Source: Synchiropus splendidus (taxonomy: Eukaryota; Chordata; Actinopteri; Syngnathiformes; Callionymidae). From it: a DNA stretch of 64,000 bases. Below the pieces are notes generated by a model. It searched no databases. It saw nothing but the letters and a program-made list of their open reading frames with translations, and was not told where the DNA came from. Each line of letters opens with the position of its first letter. The first letter of the stretch is position 1. Positions 15,387-29,900 of this stretch are shown here, one piece after another. The position numbers were made by a program, and so were the translations under genes. Location of the stretch: assembly GCF_027744825.2 (NCBI RefSeq), contig NC_071351.1:17745001-17809000 (forward strand), given 5' to 3'.

Positions 15387-18300
15387 GTGGGAGGTAAACA
15401 TTTCATGTTCTGAAGCTTCCCTGGAAAGTTATGGGACAATGCGTAAAACGCGTTTTCAGCCTGAGATAAGGTCGATTCCGGAACGCCAAACATAAAAATG
15501 TTGATAACTTTCGAAAAACACTTCAGACAGCTTAGATTTGATGTGCAACTACTAGAAAAACCCTTTCTGCTATAGTGGGAGTTGAAAATTTCATGTTCTG
15601 ATGCTTCCCTGCAAAGTTAAGGAACAATGCAGAAAACGCGTTTTCAGCCTGAGACAAGGTGGGTTCCGGAACGCCAAACATAAAAATGTTGATAACTTTC
15701 GAAAAACACTTCAGACAGATTAGATTTGATGTGCAACTACTAGAAAGACCCTTTCTGCTATAGTGGGAGCCGAACATTTCATGTTCTGATGTTTCCCTGC
15801 AAAGTTATGGCACAATGCAGAAAACGCGTTTTCAGCCTGAGATAAGGTGGGTTCCGGAACGCCAAACTTAAAAATGTTGATAACTTTGGAAAAACACTTC
15901 AGACAGCTTAGATTTAATGTGCAACGACTAGAAAGATCCTTTCTGCTACAGTGGGAGGTTAAAATTTCATGTTCTGAAGCTTCCCTGCAAAGTTATGGCA
16001 CAATGCAGAAAACGCGTTTTCAGCCCGAGATAATGTGGGTTCCGGAACGGCAAACGTAAAAATGTTGATAACTTTGGAAAAACACTTCAGACAGCTTAGA
16101 TTTAATGTGCAACGACTAGAAAGACCCTTTCTGCTATTGTGGGAGGTGAAAATTTCATGTTCTGAAGCTTCCCTGCAAAGTTATGGCACAATGCAGAAAA
16201 TGCGTTTTCAGCCCGAGATAAGGTCGTTTCCGGAACGCTAACCTAAAAAATGTTGATAGCTTTGGAAAAACACTTCAGACAACTTAGATTTGATGTGCAA
16301 CTTCTAGAAAGACCCTGTCTGTTATAGTGGGAGTTGAAAATTTCATGTTCTGAAGCTTCGCCGCAAAGTTCTGGCACAATGCGTGAAACTCGTTTTCAGC
16401 CTGAGATGAGGTTGGTTTCAGAACGGCAAACATAAAAATGTTGCTAACTTTGGAAAAACACTTCAGACAGCTTAGATTTGATGTGCAACGACTAGAAAGA
16501 CAATTTCTGCTATAGTGGTAGATGAAAATTTCATGTTCTGAAGCTTCCCTGCAAAGTTGTGGCACAATGCAGATAACGCATTTTCAGCCTGAGATGAGGT
16601 TGATTTCAGAACGCCAAACATAAAAATGTTAATAACTTTGGATAAACACTTCAAACAGCTCAGATTTGATGTGCAACTACTAGAAAGACCCTTTCTGCTA
16701 TAGTGGGAGGTGAAAATTTCATATTCTGCAGCTTTCCTGCAAAGTGATGGCACAATGCAGAGAACGCGTTTTGAGCCTGATAGAAGGTTGATTACTGAAC
16801 GCCAAACATAAGACTGTTGATAACTTTGGAAAAACACTTCAGACAGGTTAGATTTGATGTGCAACTACTAGAAGGACCCTTTCTGCTATAGTGGCAGGTT
16901 AAAATTTCATGTTCTGAAGCTTCCCTGCAAAGTTATATCACAATGCAGAAAACGCGTTTTCAGCCAGAGATAAGGTCGATTCTGGAATGCCAAACATAAA
17001 AATGTAGATAACTTTGGAAAAACACTTCAGACAGCTTAGATTTGACGTGCAACTACAAGAAAGACCCTTTCTGCTATAGTGGGAGTTGAAAATTTAATGT
17101 TCTGAAGCTTCCCTGCAAAGTTATGGCACAATGCAGAAAACGAGTTTTCAGCCTGAGATAAGGTGGGTTCCGGAACGCCAAATAAAAAAATATGATAACT
17201 TTGGGAAAACACTTCAGACAGCTTAGATTTGATGTGAGACTACTAGAAAGACCCTTTCTGCTATAGTGGGATATGAAAATTTCATGTTCTGAAGCTTCCC
17301 TGCAAAGTTATCGCAGAATGCGTAAATCGTGTTTTCAGCCTGAGATAAGGTCGATTCCGGAACGCCAAACATAAAAGTGTTGATAACTTTGGAAAAACAC
17401 TTCAGACAGCTTATATTTGATGTGCAACTACTCGAAAGACCCTTTCTGCTATAGTGGGAGTTGAAAAGATCATGTTCTGAAGCTTCCCTGCAAAGTTATG
17501 GCACAATGCGTAAAACGCGTTTTCAGCCTGAGATGAGGTTGATTTCAGAACCCCAAACATAAAAATGTTGATAACTCAGGAAAAACTCTACAGACAGATT
17601 AGATTTGATCTGCAACTACTAGAATGACCATTTCTGCCATTGTGGGAGGTGAAAATTCGATGTTCTGAAGCTTCCCAGCAAAGTTATGCCACAATGCAGG
17701 AAACGCGATTTCAGCCTGAGATAAGGTCGATTCCGGAACGCCAAACATTAAAATGTTAATAACTTCGGAAAAACACTTCAGACAGCTTAGATTTGATGTG
17801 CAAGTGCTAGAAAGACCATTTCTGCTATAGTGGGAGGTGAAAATTTAATGTTCTGAAGCCTTATGCAAAGTTATGCCACAATGCAGGAAACGCGTTTTCA
17901 GCCTGAGATATGGTCGATTCCGGAACGCCAAACATAAAAATATTGATAACTTTGGAAAAACACTTCAGACAGCTTAGAAAGACCCTTTCTGCTATAGTGG
18001 GAGTTGAAAATTTCATGTTCTGAAGCTTTCCTGCAAAGTCATGGCACAATGCGTAAAACGCGTTTTCAGCCTGAGATAAGGTTGATTCCGGAACGCCAAA
18101 CATAAAAATGTTGATAACTTTGGAAAAACACTTCAGACAGCTTAGATTTGATGTACAACTACTAGAAAGACCCTTTCTGCTATAGTGGGTGGTGAAAATT
18201 TCATGTTCTGAAGCTTCCCTGCAAAGTTATGGCACAATGCAGAAAACACGTTTTAAGCATGAGATAAGATGGGTTCCAGAACGCCAAACATAAAAATGTT

Positions 18301-19611
18301 GATAACTTTGGAAAAACACTTCAGACAGCTTAGATTTGATGTGAGACTACTAGAAAGACCCTTTCTGCTACAGTGGGATATGAAAATTTCATGTTCTGAA
18401 GCTTCCCTGCAACGTTATGGCAGAATGCGTAAATCGTGTTTTCAGCCTGAGATAAGGTCGATTCCGGAACGCCAAACATAAAAGTGTTGATAACTTTGGA
18501 AAAACACTTCAAACAGCTTTGATTTGATGTGCACCTACTAGAAAGACCCTTTCTGCTATAGTGGGAGTTGAAAATTTCATGTTCTGAAGCTTTCCTGCAA
18601 AGTTATGGCACAATGCGTAAAACGCGTTTTCAGCCTGAGATAAGGTTGATTCCGGAGCGCCAAACATAAGAATGTTGATAACTCAGGAAAAACTCTACAG
18701 ACAGCTTAGATTTGATGTGCAACTACTAGAAAGACCCTTTCTGCTACAGTGGGAGGTGAAAATTTCATGTTCTGAAGCTTCACTGCAAAGTTATGCCACA
18801 ATGCAGGAAACGCGTTTTCAGCCTGAGATAAGGTCGATTCCGGAACGCCAAACATAAAAATATTGATAACTTTGGAAAAACACTTCAGACAGCTTAGATT
18901 TGATGTGCACCTACTAGAAAGACCCTTTCTGCTATAGTGCGAGTTGAAAATTTCATGTTCTGAAGCTTTCCTGCAAAGTTATGGCACAATGCGTAAAACG
19001 CGTTTTCAGCCTGAGATAAGGTTGATTCCGGAACGCCAAACATAGGAATGTTGATAACTCAGGAGAAACTCTACAGACAGCTTAGATTTGATGTGCAACT
19101 ACTAGAAAGACCCTTTCTGCTACAGTGGGAGGTGAACATTTCATGTTCTGAAGCTTCACTGCAAAGTTATGCCACAATGCAGGAAACGCGTTTTCAGCCT
19201 GAGATAAGGTCGATTCCGGAACGCCAATCATAAAAGTGTTGATAACTTTGGAAAAACACTTCAGAAAGCTTCGATTTGATGTGCACCTACTAGAAAGACC
19301 CTTTCTGCTATAGTGGAAGGTGAAAATTTCATGTTCTGGAACTTACCTACAAAGTTTTGGCACAATGCAGAAAACGCGTTTTCAGCCTGAGATAAGGTGG
19401 GTTCCAGAACGCCAAACATAAAAATGTTGATAACTTTGGAAAAACACTTCAGACAGCTTAGATTTGATCTGCAACTACGAGAAAGGCCCTTTCTGCTATA
19501 GTGGGAGCTGAAAATTTCATGTTTTGAGGCTTCCCTGCAAAGTTATGGCACAATGCATAAAACGCGTTTTCAGCCTGAGATAAGGTTGATTCCGGAACGC
19601 CAAACATAAGA

Positions 19612-22600
19612 ATGTTGATAACTTTGGAAATACAATTTCGACAGCTTAGATTTGATGTGCAACTACTAGAAAGACCCTTTCTGCTATAGTGGGATGTTAA
19701 AATTTCATGTTCTGAAGTCTCCCTGCAAAGTTATGGCACTATCCAGAAAACGCGTTTTTAGCTTGAGATAAGGTGGGTTCCAGAACGCCAAACATAAAAA
19801 TGTTGATAACTTTGGAAAAACAATTTCGACAGCTTAGATTTGATGTGCAACTACTAGAAAGACCCTTTCTGCTATAGTGGGAAGTTAAAATTTCATGTTC
19901 TGAAGCTTCGCTGCAAAGTTGTGGCACAATGCGTAAAACTCGTTTTCAGCCTGAGATGAGGTTGATTTCAGAACGCCAAACATAAAAATGTTGATAACTT
20001 TGGAAAAACACTTCAAACAGATTAGATTTGATTTGCAACTACTAGAAAGACCCTTTCTGCTATAGTGGGAGGTGAAAATTCATGTTCTGAAGCTTTCCTG
20101 CAAAGTTATGGCAGAATGCGTAAATCGTGTTTTCAGCCTGAGATAAGGTCCATTCCGGAACGCCATACATAAAAATGTTGATAACTTTCGAAAAACACTT
20201 CAGACAGGTTAGATTTGATGTGCAACTACTAGAAGGACCCTTTCTGCAATAGTGGCAGGTTAAAATTCGATGTTCTGAAGCTTCCCTGCAAAGTTATGGC
20301 ACCATGCGTAAAACGCGTTTTCAGCCTGAGATAAGGTCGATTCCGGAACGCCAAACATAAAAATATTGATAACTTTGGAAAAACACTTCAGACAGCTTTG
20401 ATTTGATGTGCAACCACTAGAAAGACCCTTTCTGCTATAGTGGGAGTAGAAAATTTCATGTTTTGAGGCTTCCCTGCAAAGTTATGGCACAATGCATAAA
20501 ACGCGTTTTCAGCCTGAGATAAGGTTGATTCCGGAACGCCAAACATAAGAATGTTGATAACTTTGGAAATACAATTTCGACAGCTTAGATTTGATGTGCA
20601 ACTACTAGAAAGACCCTTTCTGCGATAGTGGGATGTTAAAATTTCATGTTCTGAAGTCTCACTGCAAAGTTATGGCACTATCCAGAAAACGCGTGTTTAG
20701 CTTGAGATAAGGTGGGTTCCAGAACGCCAAACATAAAAATGTTGATAACTTTGGAAAAACAATTTCGACAGCTTAGATTTGATGTGCAACTACTAGAAAG
20801 ACCCTTTCTGCTATAGTGGGAAGTTAAAATTTCATGTTCTGAAGCTTCGCTGCAAATTTGTGGCACAATGCCTAAAACTCGTTTTCAGCCTGAGATGAGG
20901 TTGATTTCAGAACGCCAAACATAAAAATGTTGATAACTTTGGAAAAACACTTCAAACTGATTAGATTTGATTTGCAACTACTAGAAAGACCCTTTCTGCT
21001 ATAGTGGGAGGTGAAAATTCATGTTCTGAAGCTTTCCTGCAAAGTTATGGCAGAATGGGTAAATCGTGTTTTCAGCCTGAGATAAGGTCCATTCCGGAAC
21101 GCCAAACATAAAAATGTTGATAACTTTCGGAAAACACTTCAGACAGGTTAGATTTGATGTGCAACTACTAGAAGGACCCTTTCTGCAATAGTGGCAGGTT
21201 AAAATTCGATGTTCTGAAGCTTTCCTGCAAAGTTATGGCAGAATGCGTAAATCGTGTTTTCAGCCTGAGATAAGGTCCATTCCGGAACGCCAAACATAAA
21301 AATGTTGATAACTTTCGAAAAACACTTCAAACAGCTTAGATTTGTTGTGCAACTACTAGAAAGACCCTTTCTGCTATAGTGGGAGGTGAAAATTTCATAT
21401 TCTGCAGCTTTCCTTCAAAGTGATGACACCATGCAGAAAACGCGTTTTCAGCCTGAGATAAGGTTGATTCCGGAACGCCACACATAAGAATGTTGATAAC
21501 TTTGGAAAAACACTTCAGACAGGTTAGATTTGATGTGCAACTACTAGAAGGACCCTTTCTGCAATAGTGGCAGGTTAAAATTCAATGTTCTGAAGCTTCC
21601 CTGCAAAGTTATGGCACCATGCGTAAAACGCGTTTTTAGCCTGAGATAAGGTCGATTCCGGAACGCCAAACATAAAAGTGTTGATAACTTTGGAAAAACA
21701 CTTCAGACAGCTTAGATTTGATGTGCAACTACTAGAAAGACCCTTTCTGCTACAGTGGGAGGTGAAAATTTCATGTTCTGAAGCTTCCCTGCAAAGTTAT
21801 GCCACAATGCACGAAACGCGTTTTCAGCCTGAGATAAGGTCGATTCCGGAACGCCAAACATAAAAATATTGATAACTTTGGAAAAACACTTCAGACAGCT
21901 TTGATTTGATGTGCAACCACTAGAAAGACCCTTTCTGCTATAGTGGGAGTAGAAAATTTCATGTTCTGAAGCTTTCCTGCAAAGTTATGGCACAATGCGT
22001 AAAACGCGTTTTCAGCCTGAGATAAGGTTGATTCCGGAACGCCAAACATAAGAATGTTGATAACTTTGGAAATACAATTTCGACAGCTTAGATTTGATGT
22101 GCAACTACTAGAAAGACCCTTTCTGCTATAGTGGGATGTTAAAATTTCATGTTCTGAAGTCTCCCTGCATAGTTATGGCACTATCCAGAAAACGCGTTTT
22201 TAGCTTGAGATAAGGTGGGTTCCAGAACGCCAAACATAAAAATGTTGATAACTTTGGAAAAACAATTTCGACAGCTTAGATTTGATGTGCAACTACTAGA
22301 AAGACCCTTTCTGCTATAGTGGGAAGTTAAAATTTCATGTTCTGAAGCTTCGCTGCACAGTTATGGCACAATGCGTAAAACTCGTTTTCAGCCTGAGATG
22401 AGGTTGATTTCAGAACGCCAAACATAAAAATGTTGATAACTTTGGAAAAACACTTGAAACAGATTAGATTTGATGAGCAACTACTAGAAAGACCCTTTCT
22501 GCTATAGTGGGAGGTGAAAATTCATGTTCTGAAGCTTTCCTGCAAAGTTATGGCAGAATGCGTAAATCGTGTTTTCAGCCTGAGATAAGGTCCATTCCGG

Positions 22601-23737
22601 AACGCCAAACATAAAAATGTTGATAACTTTCGAAAAACACTTCAAACAGCTTAGATTTGATGTGCAACTACTAGAAAGACCCTTTCTGATATAGTGGGAG
22701 GTGAAAATTTCTTGTTCTGAAGCTTCCCTGCAAAGTTTTGGCACAATGCAGAAAATGCGTTTTTAGCCTGAGATAAGGTCGATTCAGGAACACCAAACAT
22801 AAAAATGTTGAAAACTTTCGAAAAACTCTTCAGACAGCTTAGATTTGATGTGCAACTTCGAGAAAGACCCTTTCTGCTATAGTGGGAGGTGAAAATTTCA
22901 TGTTCTGAAGCTTCGCTGCAAAGTTATGGCACAATGCCTAAAACTCGTTTTCAGCCTGAGATGAGGTTGATTTCAGAACGCCAAACATAAAAATGTTGAT
23001 AACTTTCGAAAAACACTTCAAACAGCTTAGATTTGATGTGCAACTACTAGAAAGACCCTTTCTGCTATAGTGGGAGGTGAAAATTTCATGTTCTGAAGTT
23101 TCCCTGCAAAGTTATGGCACAATGCAGAAAATGCGTTTTCAAAAAGGTGCGATCCGGAACGCCAAACATAAAAATGTTGATAACTTTGGAAAAACAATTT
23201 CGACAGCTTAGATTTGATGTGCAACCACTAGAAAGACCATTTCTGCCATTGTCGAAGTGAAAATTCGATGTTCTGAAGCTTCCCTGCAAAGTTATGCCAC
23301 AATGCAGGAAACGCGTTTTCAGCCTGAGATAAGGTCGATTCCGGAACGCCAAACATAAAAATGTTAATAACTTCGGAAAAACACTTCAGACAGCTTAGAT
23401 TTGATGTGCAACTACTAGAAAGACCCTTTCTGCTATAGTGGGAGGTGAAATTTTTTTGTTCTGAAGCTTCCCTGCAAAGTTATGGCACAATGCAGAAAAC
23501 GCGTTATCAGCCTGAGATAAGGTCGATTCCGGAACGCCAAACATAAAAGTGTTGATAACTTTGGAAAAACACTTCAGACAGCTTAGATTTGATCTGCAAC
23601 TACGAGAAAGGCCCTTTCTGCTATAGTGGGAGCTGAAAATTTCATGTTTTGAGGCTTCCCTGCAAAGTTATGGCACAATGCATAAAACGCGTTTTCAGCC
23701 TGAGATAAGGTTGATTCCGGAACGCCAAACATAAGAA
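19612..23737 (+). repeat. Higher-order repeat marked by the AAATACAATTTCGAC monomer
   Basis: The marker monomer starts at 19612, 20551, 22054 and 23737. The first two lie 939 bp apart (5 monomers less one base) with closely matching neighbours. The other intervals differ, which shows insertion or loss of monomers between copies. Confidence 0.65.
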
Positions 23738-23957
23738 TGTTGATAACTTTGGAAATACAATTTCGACAGCTTAGATTTGATGTGCAACTACTAGAAAGAC
23801 CCTTTCTGCTATAGTGGGATGTTAAAATTTCATGTTCTGAAGTCTCCCTGCAAAGTTATGGCACTATCCAGAAAACGCGTTTTTAGCTTGAGATAAGGTG
23901 GGTTCCAGAACGCCAAACATAAAAATGTTGATAACTTTGGAAAAACAATTTCGACAG

Positions 23958-26900
23958 CTTATATTTGACGTGCAACTACTAGAAAGACCCTTTCTGCAGT
24001 AGTGGGAGTTGAAAATTTCATGTTCTGAAGCTTCCCTGCAAAGTTATATCACAATGCAGAAAACGCGTTTTCAGCCTGAGATAAGGTCGATTCTGGAATG
24101 CCAAACATAAAAATGTTGATAACTTTGGAAAAACACTTCAGACAGCTTAGATTTGACGTGCAACTACAAGAAAGACCCTTTCTGCTTTGGTGGGAGTTGA
24201 AAATTTAATGTTCTGAAGCTTCCCTGCAAAGTTATGGCACAATGCAGAAAAGGCTTTTTCAATAAGGTGGGTTCCGGAACGCCAAACATAAAAATGTTGA
24301 TAACTTTGGAAAAACACTTCAAACAGCTTAGATTTGATGTGCAACTACTAGAAAGACCCTTTCTGCTATAGTGGGAGGTGAAAATTTCATGTTCTGAAGC
24401 TTCTCTGCAAAGTTATGGCACAATGCAGAAAACGCGTTTTCAGCCTGAGATAAGGTGGGTTTCGGAACGCCAAGCATCAAAATGTTGATAACTTTGGAAA
24501 AACACTTCACACAGCTTACATTTGATGTGCAACTACTAGAAAGACCATTTCTGCTATAGTGGGAGGTGTAAATTTCAAGTTCTGAAACTTCCCTGCAAAG
24601 TTATGGCACAATGCAGAAAACACGTATTCAGCATGAGACAAGGTCAATTCCGGAACGCCAAATACAAAAATATGATAAATTTTGAAAAACACTTCAGACA
24701 GCTTAGATTTGATGTGCAACTACTAGAAAGACCCTTTCTGCTACAGTGGGAGGTGAAAATTTCATGTTCTGAAGCTTCCGTGCAAAGTTATGGCACAATG
24801 CAGGAAACGCGTTTTCAGCCTGAGATAAGGTTGATTCCGGAACGCCAAACATAAAAATGTTGATAACTTTGGAAAAACACTTCAAACAGCTTAGATTTGA
24901 TGTGCAACTACTAGAAAGACCCTTTCTGCTATAGTGGGAGTTGAAAATGTCATGTTCTGAAGCTTCCCCGCAAAGTTATGGCACATTGCAGAAAACGCGT
25001 TTTCAGCCTGAAATAAGGTCGATTGCGGAACGCCAAACACAAAAATGTTGAAAACTTTCAAAAAACACTTCAGTTTAGATTTGAAGTGCAAGTACGACAA
25101 AGACCCTTTCTGCTATAATGGGAATTGAAAATTTCATGTTCTGAAGCTTTCCTCCAAAGTTATGGCACATTGCAGAAAACGCGCTCACAGCTTGAGATAA
25201 GGTGGGTTCCGGAACGCCAAACATAAAAATGTTGATAAGTTTGGAAAAACACTTCAAACAGCTTAGATTTGATGTGCAACTACTAGAAAGACCCTTTCTG
25301 CTATAGTGGGATGTGAAAATGTCATGTTCTGAAGCTTCCCTGCAAAGTTATGGCACAAGGCAGAAAAAGCGTTTTCAGCCTGTGATAAGGTGGGTTCCGG
25401 AACGCAAAACAAAAAATTGTTGATAACTTTCGAAAAACCCATCAGACAGCTTAGATTTGATGTGCAACTACGAGAAAGACACTTTCTGCAATAGTGGGAG
25501 GTGAAAATTTCATGTTCTGAAGCTTCTCTGCAAAGTTATGGCACAATGCAGAAAACGCGTTTTCAGCCTGAGATAAGGTGGGTTTCGGAACGCCAAGCAT
25601 CAAAATGTTGATAACTTTGGAAAAACACTTCACACAGCTTACATTTGATGTGCAACTACTAGAAAGACCATTTCTGCTATAGTGGGAGGTGTAAATTTCA
25701 AGTTCTGAAACTTCCCTGCAAAGTTATGGCACAATGCAGAAAACACGTATTCAGCATGAGACAAGGTCAATTCCGGAACGCCAAATACAAAAATATGATA
25801 AATTTTGAAAAACACTTCAGACAGCTTAGATTTGATGTGCAACTACTAGAAAGACCATTTCTGCTTTAGTGGGAGGTGTAAATTTCATGTTCTGAAACTT
25901 CCCTGCAAAGTTATGGCACAATGCAGAACACACGTTTTCAGCATGAGACAAGGTCAATTCTGGAAAGCCAAACATAGAAATATGATAACTTTGGAAAAAC
26001 ACTTCAGACAGCTTAGATTTGATGTGCAACTACTAGAAAGACCCCTTCTGCTACAGTGGGAGGTGAAAATTTCATGTTCTGAAGCTTCCCTGCAAAGTTA
26101 TGGCACAATGCAGAAAACGTGTATTCAGCCTGAGATAAGGTCGATTCCGGAACGCCAAACATAAAAATGTTGATAACTTTGGAAAAACACGTCAAACAGC
26201 TTTGATTTGATGTGCATCTACTAGAAAGACCCTTTCTGCTATAGTGGGATGTGAAAATGTCATGTTCTGAAGCTTCCCTGCAATGTTATGGCACAATGCA
26301 GGAAACGCGTTTTCAGCCTGAGATAAGGTGGGTTTCAGAACGCCAAGCATAAAAATATTGATAACTTTGGAAAAACACTTCAGACAGAATAGATTTGATG
26401 TGCAACTACTAGAAAGACCCTTTCTGCTTTAGTGGGAGTTGAAAATGTCATGTTCTGAAGCTTTCCTCCAAAGTTATGGCACAATGCAGAAAACGCGCTC
26501 ACAGCCTGAGATAAGGTGGGTTCCGGAACGCCAAACGTAAAAATGTTGATAACTTTGGAAAAACACTTCAAACAGCTTAGAATTGATGTGCAACTACTAG
26601 AAAGACCCTTTCTGCTATAGTGGGATGTGAAAATGTCATGTTCTGAAGCTTCCATGCAAAGTTATGGCACAAGGCAGAAAAAGCGTTTTCAGCCTGAGAT
26701 AAGGTTGATTCCGGAATGCCAAACATAAAAATGTTGATAACTTTGGAAAAACACTTCAAACAGCTCAAATTTGATGTGCAACTACTAGAAAGACCCTTTC
26801 TGCTATAGTGGGAAGTGAAAATTTCATATTCTGCAGCTGTCCTGCAAAGTTATGGCACAATGCAGAAAACGCGTTTTCAGCCTGAGATAAGGTGGGTTCC

Positions 26901-29900
26901 AAAACGCCAAACATAAAAATTTTGAGAACTTTCGAAAAACACTTCAGACTGCTTAAATTTGTTGTGCAACCACTAGAAAGACCCTTTCTGCTATAGTGGG
27001 AGGTGAAAATTTCATATTCTGAAGCTTTCCTCCAAAGGTATGGCACAATGCAGAAAACGCGCTTACAGAGTGAGATAAGGTGGGTTTCGGAACGCCAAAC
27101 ATAAAAATGTTGATAACTTTGGAAAAACACTTCAGACAGCTTATATTTGACGTGCAACTACTAGAAAGACCCTTTCTGCTGTAGTGGGAGTTGAAAATTT
27201 CATGTTCTGAAGCTTCCCTGCAAAGTTATATCACAATGCAGAAAACGCGTTTTCAGCCTGAGATAAGGTCGATTCTGGAATGCCAAACATAAAAATGTTG
27301 ATAACTTTGGAAAAACACTTCAGACAGCTTAGATTTGACGTGCAACTACAAGAAAGACCCTTTCTGCTACAGTGGGAGTTGAAAATTTAATGTTCTGAAG
27401 CTTCCCTGCAAAGTTATGGCACAATGCAGAAAAGGCGTTTTCAATAAGGTGGGTTCCGGAACGCCAAACATAAAAATGTTGATAACTTTGGAAAAACACT
27501 TCAAACAGCTTAGATTTGATGTGCAACTACTAGAAAGACCCTTTCTGCTATAGTGGGAGGCGAAAATTTCATGTTCTGAAGCTTCTCTGCAAAGTTATGG
27601 CACAATGCAGAAAACGCGTTTTCAGCCTGAGATAAGGTGGGTTTCGGAACGCCAAGCATCAAAATGTTGATAACTTTGGAAAAACACTTCACACAGCTTA
27701 CATTTGATGTGCAACTACTAGAAAGACCATTTCTGCTATAGTGGGAGGTGTAAATTTCAAGTTCTGAAACTTCCCTGCAAAGTTATGGCACAATACAGAA
27801 AACACGTATTCAGCATGAGACAAGGTCAATTCCGGAACGCCAAATACAAAAATATGATAAATTTTGAAAAACACTTCAGACAGCTTAGATTTGATGTGCA
27901 ACTACTAGAAAGACCCTTTCTGCTACAGTGGGAGGTGAAAATTTCATGTTCTGAAGCTTCCGTGCAAAGTTATGGCACAATGCAGGAAACGCGTTTTCAG
28001 CCTGAGATAAGGTTGATTCCGGAACGCCAAACATAAAAATGTTGATAACTTTGGAAAAACACTTCAAACAGCTTAGATTTGATGTGCAACTACTAGAAAG
28101 ACCCTTTCTGCTATAGTGGGAGTTGAAAATGTCATGTTCTGAAGCTTCCCCGCAAAGTTATGGCACATTGCAGAAAACGCGTTTTCAGCCTGAAATAAGG
28201 TCGATTGCGGAACGCCAAACACAAAAATGTTGAAAACTTTCAAGAAACACTTCAGTTTAGATTTGAAGTGCAAGTACGACAAAGACCCTTTCTGCTATAA
28301 TGGGAATTGAAAATTTCATGTTCTGAAGCTTTCCTCCAAAGTTATGGCACATTGCAGAAAACACGCTCACAGCCTGAGATAAGGTGGGTTCCGGAACGCA
28401 AAACAAAAAATTGTTGATAACTTTCGAAAAACCCATCAGACAGCTTAGATTTGATGTGCAACTACTAGAAAGACACTTTCTGCAATAGTGGGAGGTGAAA
28501 ATTTCATGTTCTGAAGCTTCCCTGCAAAGTTATGGCACAATGCAGAAAACGTGCTTTCAGCCTGAGATAAGGTGGGTTTCGGAACGCCAAGCATAAAAAT
28601 GTTGATAACTTTGGAAAAACACTTCAGACAGCTTAGGTTTGATGTGCAACTACTAGAAAGACCATTTCTGCTTTAGTGGGAGGTGTAAATTTCATGTTCT
28701 GAAACTTCCCTGCAAAGTTATGGCACAATGCAGAACACACGTTTTCAGCATGAGACAAGGTCAATTCTGGAACGCCAAACATAGAAATATGATAACTTTG
28801 GAAAAACACTTCAGACAGCTTAGATTTGATGTGCAACTACTAGAAAGACCGCTTCAGCTACAGTGGGAGGTGAAAATTTCATGTTCTGAAGCTTCCCTGC
28901 AAAGTTATGGCACAATGCAGAAAACGTGTATTCAGCCTGAGATAAGGTCGATTCCGGAACGCCAAACATAAAAATGTTGATAACTTTGGAAAAACACGTC
29001 AAACAGCTTAGATTTGATGTGCATCTACTAGAAAGACCCTTTCTGCTATAGTGGGATGTGAAAATGTCATGTTCTGAAGCTTCCCTGCAATGTTATGGCA
29101 CAATGCAGGAAACGCGTTTTCAGCCTGAGATAAGGTGGGTTTCAGAACGCCAAGCATAAAAATATTGATAACTTTGGAAAAACACTTCAGATAGAATAGA
29201 TTTGATGTGCAACTACTAGAAAGACCCTTTCTGCTATAGTGGGAGTTGAAAATGTCATGTTCTGAAGCTTTCCTCCAAAGTTATGGCACAATGCAGAAAA
29301 CGCGCTCACAGCCTGAGATAAGGTGGGTTCCGGAACGCCAAACGTAAAAATGTTGATAACTTTGGAAAAACACTTCAAACAGCTTAGAATTGATGTGCAA
29401 CTACTAGAAAGACCCTTTCTGCTATAGTGGGATGTGAAAATGTCATGTTCTGAAGCTTCCATGCATAGTTATGGCACATGGCAGAAAAAGCGTTTTCAGC
29501 CTGAGATAAGGTTAGTTCCGGAACGCCAAACATAAAAATGTTGATAACTTTGGAAAAACACTTCAAACAGCTTAGATTTGATGTGCAACTACTAGAGAGA
29601 CCCTTTATGCTATAGTGGGAGGAGAAAATTTCATGTTCTGAAGCTTCCCTGCAAAGTTATGGCACAATGCAGAAAACGCGTTTTCAGCCTGAGATAAGGT
29701 TGATTCCGGAACGCCAAACATAAAAATGTTGATAACTTTGGAAAAACACTTCAAACAGCTCAAATTTGATGTGCAACTACTAGAAAGACCCTTTCTGCTA
29801 TAGTGGGAAGTGAAAATTTCATATTCTGCAGCTGTCCTGCAAAGTTATGGCACAATGCAGAAAACGCGTTTTCAGCTTGAGATAAGGTGGGTTCCAAAAC